Shown piece after piece: positions 62,911 through 64,000 of a stretch of 64,000 nucleotides of DNA. A program made the translations under genes and the position numbers. Source of the stretch: Colivivens sp964452915. GTDB taxonomy: Bacteria > Bacteroidota > Bacteroidia > Bacteroidales > Bacteroidaceae. The stretch spans positions 21,806 through 85,805 of the forward strand of contig CAYVNW010000005.1 in NCBI GenBank assembly GCA_964452915.1. The letters run 5' to 3'. Each line of letters begins with the position of its first letter. Within the stretch, counting starts at the first letter, position 1. Below the pieces are notes generated by a model that searched no databases, was not told where the DNA came from, and worked only from the letters and a program-made list of their open reading frames with translations.

Positions 62911-64000
62911 TGTTCCTGCTCTCCGCTATGCCCTGCCACCCACTTCGAGCCTCCAGCCTGCGATATCCGGATCAGGCGGCTCCACCTTGCCTCGTATACG
63001 GCCTCCCTCACAAGCAGAGCGGTGACCGCAACACATGCGGCCACTGTAAGTACGGCCACCGCCCTGTGACATTTGAGCTGACGTTTCAATAGCGGACTGA
63101 ACACGCCTGCGTATGTTGCCGCTACGGCCACGTAACTGAGCGGGTACTTGTGCGGATAGGACGTGAGGCAGAACACGAACACCACCATGAGCGGGATGAG
63201 ACTGTACCAACGCCTGTAGTCTTTGGACCTGATCAGGCACACCACCGGAATGATGAACAGTGCAGCGAGAAGCAGTGGGGCAGCGATGCCGAAGTCCGCC
63301 CACGCGTACAGGAACTCGTTTCGCGGATGCGTGATGTCATCGGCATACCATGCGCAGGGGCTGTCGGGGTTGTCATGGAAGAACGTCGCCTGCCTTCTCA
63401 TGTACTCATGCTCGAAGCCGTACAGTCCGTAACCTGTCAAGGGCCTGTTGGCTATCAATCCCATTGTGCGTTCAGCGATGAATTTCCTGCCAGACGTGGA
63501 GCCCGTTTTGACGGAGAGTGAGTACACAGTGACTGTTATGGCAAGTGTGGCGGTCAGCGCAATCCCCGCAATTCTCCACGTCCTGTGTCCCCACAGCTGT
63601 CCGAGTATGCATGCGCATCCCATAAGTACTACGCACATCAGTCCCGTCCTGCACCCCGAGAGTATGATAACCGCAGCCGTGAGTACCAGTGCGACCAACT
63701 CCACAGTTCTCATAGTCTTGCCCACCTTTGGAAAGTCCCACAGTGAGAGTGCGAGCAGCAGGCATAGGTTGAGCGAGAGTCCTGTGGCGTTGTCGAACAT
63801 TCCGTGTACGGGAAACGAATCGAATCCGCGCAGCATGAATGGCTGTATGTCGGTGACGAAGGTGTATGCGAGGCAGTATGCCAGAACAATCAGTGAGGCG
63901 ACAGACACGGCACGCAACGACGGCAGACGGAACACTCCGTTTTTTCCATTCCGCCACGCCGCCCACATAAGTAGTGTTATCACCATGAACCCCGCGGTGT
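62883..64000 (-). CDS. O-antigen ligase/Wzy_C-like membrane protein, N-terminus beyond window, C-terminus replaced
   Basis: About 370 visible residues; the frame is open to the window end, so the start is outside. Eight or more membrane helices with the ligase pattern GYGLYGFEHEYM and DDITHPRNEFLYAWADFGIA. Compared with the intact paralogue (23741) it stops soon after the last helix. The TPR-like periplasmic tail is missing and the final residues TLVFQNTM come from antisense-frame lipoprotein sequence. The helices and loop may still make a stable protein. G+C-rich. Confidence 0.78.
   Translation of the reverse strand, partial: TAGFMVITLLMWAAWRNGKNGVFRLPSLRAVSVASLIVLAYCLAYTFVTDIQPFMLRGFDSFPVHGMFDNATGLSLNLCLLLALSLWDFPKVGKTMRTVELVALVLTAAVIILSGCRTGLMCVVLMGCACILGQLWGHRTWRIAGIALTATLAITVTVYSLSVKTGSTSGRKFIAERTMGLIANRPLTGYGLYGFEHEYMRRQATFFHDNPDSPCAWYADDITHPRNEFLYAWADFGIAAPLLLAALFIIPVVCLIRSKDYRRWYSLIPLMVVFVFCLTSYPHKYPLSYVAVAATYAGVFSPLLKRQLKCHRAVAVLTVAACVAVTALLVREAVYEARWSRLIRISQAGGSKWVAGHSGEQEHTLVFQNTM

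Noticed and set aside
1..64000. CRISPR array, rRNA operon, prophage or IS element
   Set aside because: No regularly spaced short repeats, rRNA sequence, phage structural genes or recognisable transposases were seen.

Overview
The window is a chromosomal stretch of a Bacteroidales bacterium, most like Prevotellaceae or Bacteroidaceae. This is inferred from gene content: the succinylated-arginine-pathway carbamoyltransferase, DUF4254/GT9/LpxL-type cell-envelope operon, C10 peptidase, CotH/lamin-tail protein with a YYNLQGQR-type C-terminal sorting tail, Cys-then-acidic surface lipoproteins, and many promoters of the Bacteroidetes form TTTG-N19-TAnnTTTG (seven copies have exactly 19 bp spacing and a recognisable -33 box). 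Most housekeeping genes are intact.

Layout. 1-20.7 kb is core genome: a partial SGNH hydrolase, tRNA-Glu/rpsT/gyrB, recO, a D-lactate dehydrogenase, a tightly overlapped operon of envelope genes (DUF4254, GT9, lipid A-type acyltransferase) ending in two half-size chromate transporters, tRNA-Arg, a divergent pair (anchored hypothetical / PH-domain protein plus DacB), a thioesterase-lipoprotein-DUF2264-tdk operon, then a surface-glycan cluster (TagD-like cytidylyltransferase, LicD, acyltransferase-3, GT4, GT2) with two near-identical promoters. 30.7-54.6 kb is again mostly core: argF', PfkB sugar kinase, LOG protein, exonuclease III, succinyl-CoA:acetate CoA-transferase, short UvrA plus aminopeptidase P, a two-component system, a decayed ECF-sigma locus, SufE/M28/GATase-dipeptidase operon, S41 protease, a frameshifted C10 protease-LRR gene and a large CotH protein.

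The remarkable part is two accessory islands, 20.7-30.6 kb and 54.7-64 kb (the second runs off the window end). Both are built of repeated minus-strand modules. Each module starts with a lipoprotein whose first ~50 residues are almost invariant (signal peptide, lipobox Cys, acidic surface-export-like stretch, then YYGDELKTRAKATR), followed by a completely different or strongly diverged exposed domain. A gene for a separate secreted partner protein follows within a few bases. Seven module copies or remnants are visible, one of them reduced to the 43-residue leader alone. O-antigen-ligase/Wzy-like membrane proteins are interspersed, and truncated ligase tails and lipoprotein tails are fused at junctions, so the islands are being rearranged. 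The first island is bracketed by a 460-bp perfect inverted repeat containing inward promoters. Several genes in the second island carry single-base frameshifts.

Working interpretation (inference): the islands encode a diversifying family of surface lipoproteins with dedicated secreted partners and a membrane ligase that could modify them with glycan, expanding and shrinking by recombination. Function could be antagonism, adhesion or surface variation; nothing in the sequence settles which.
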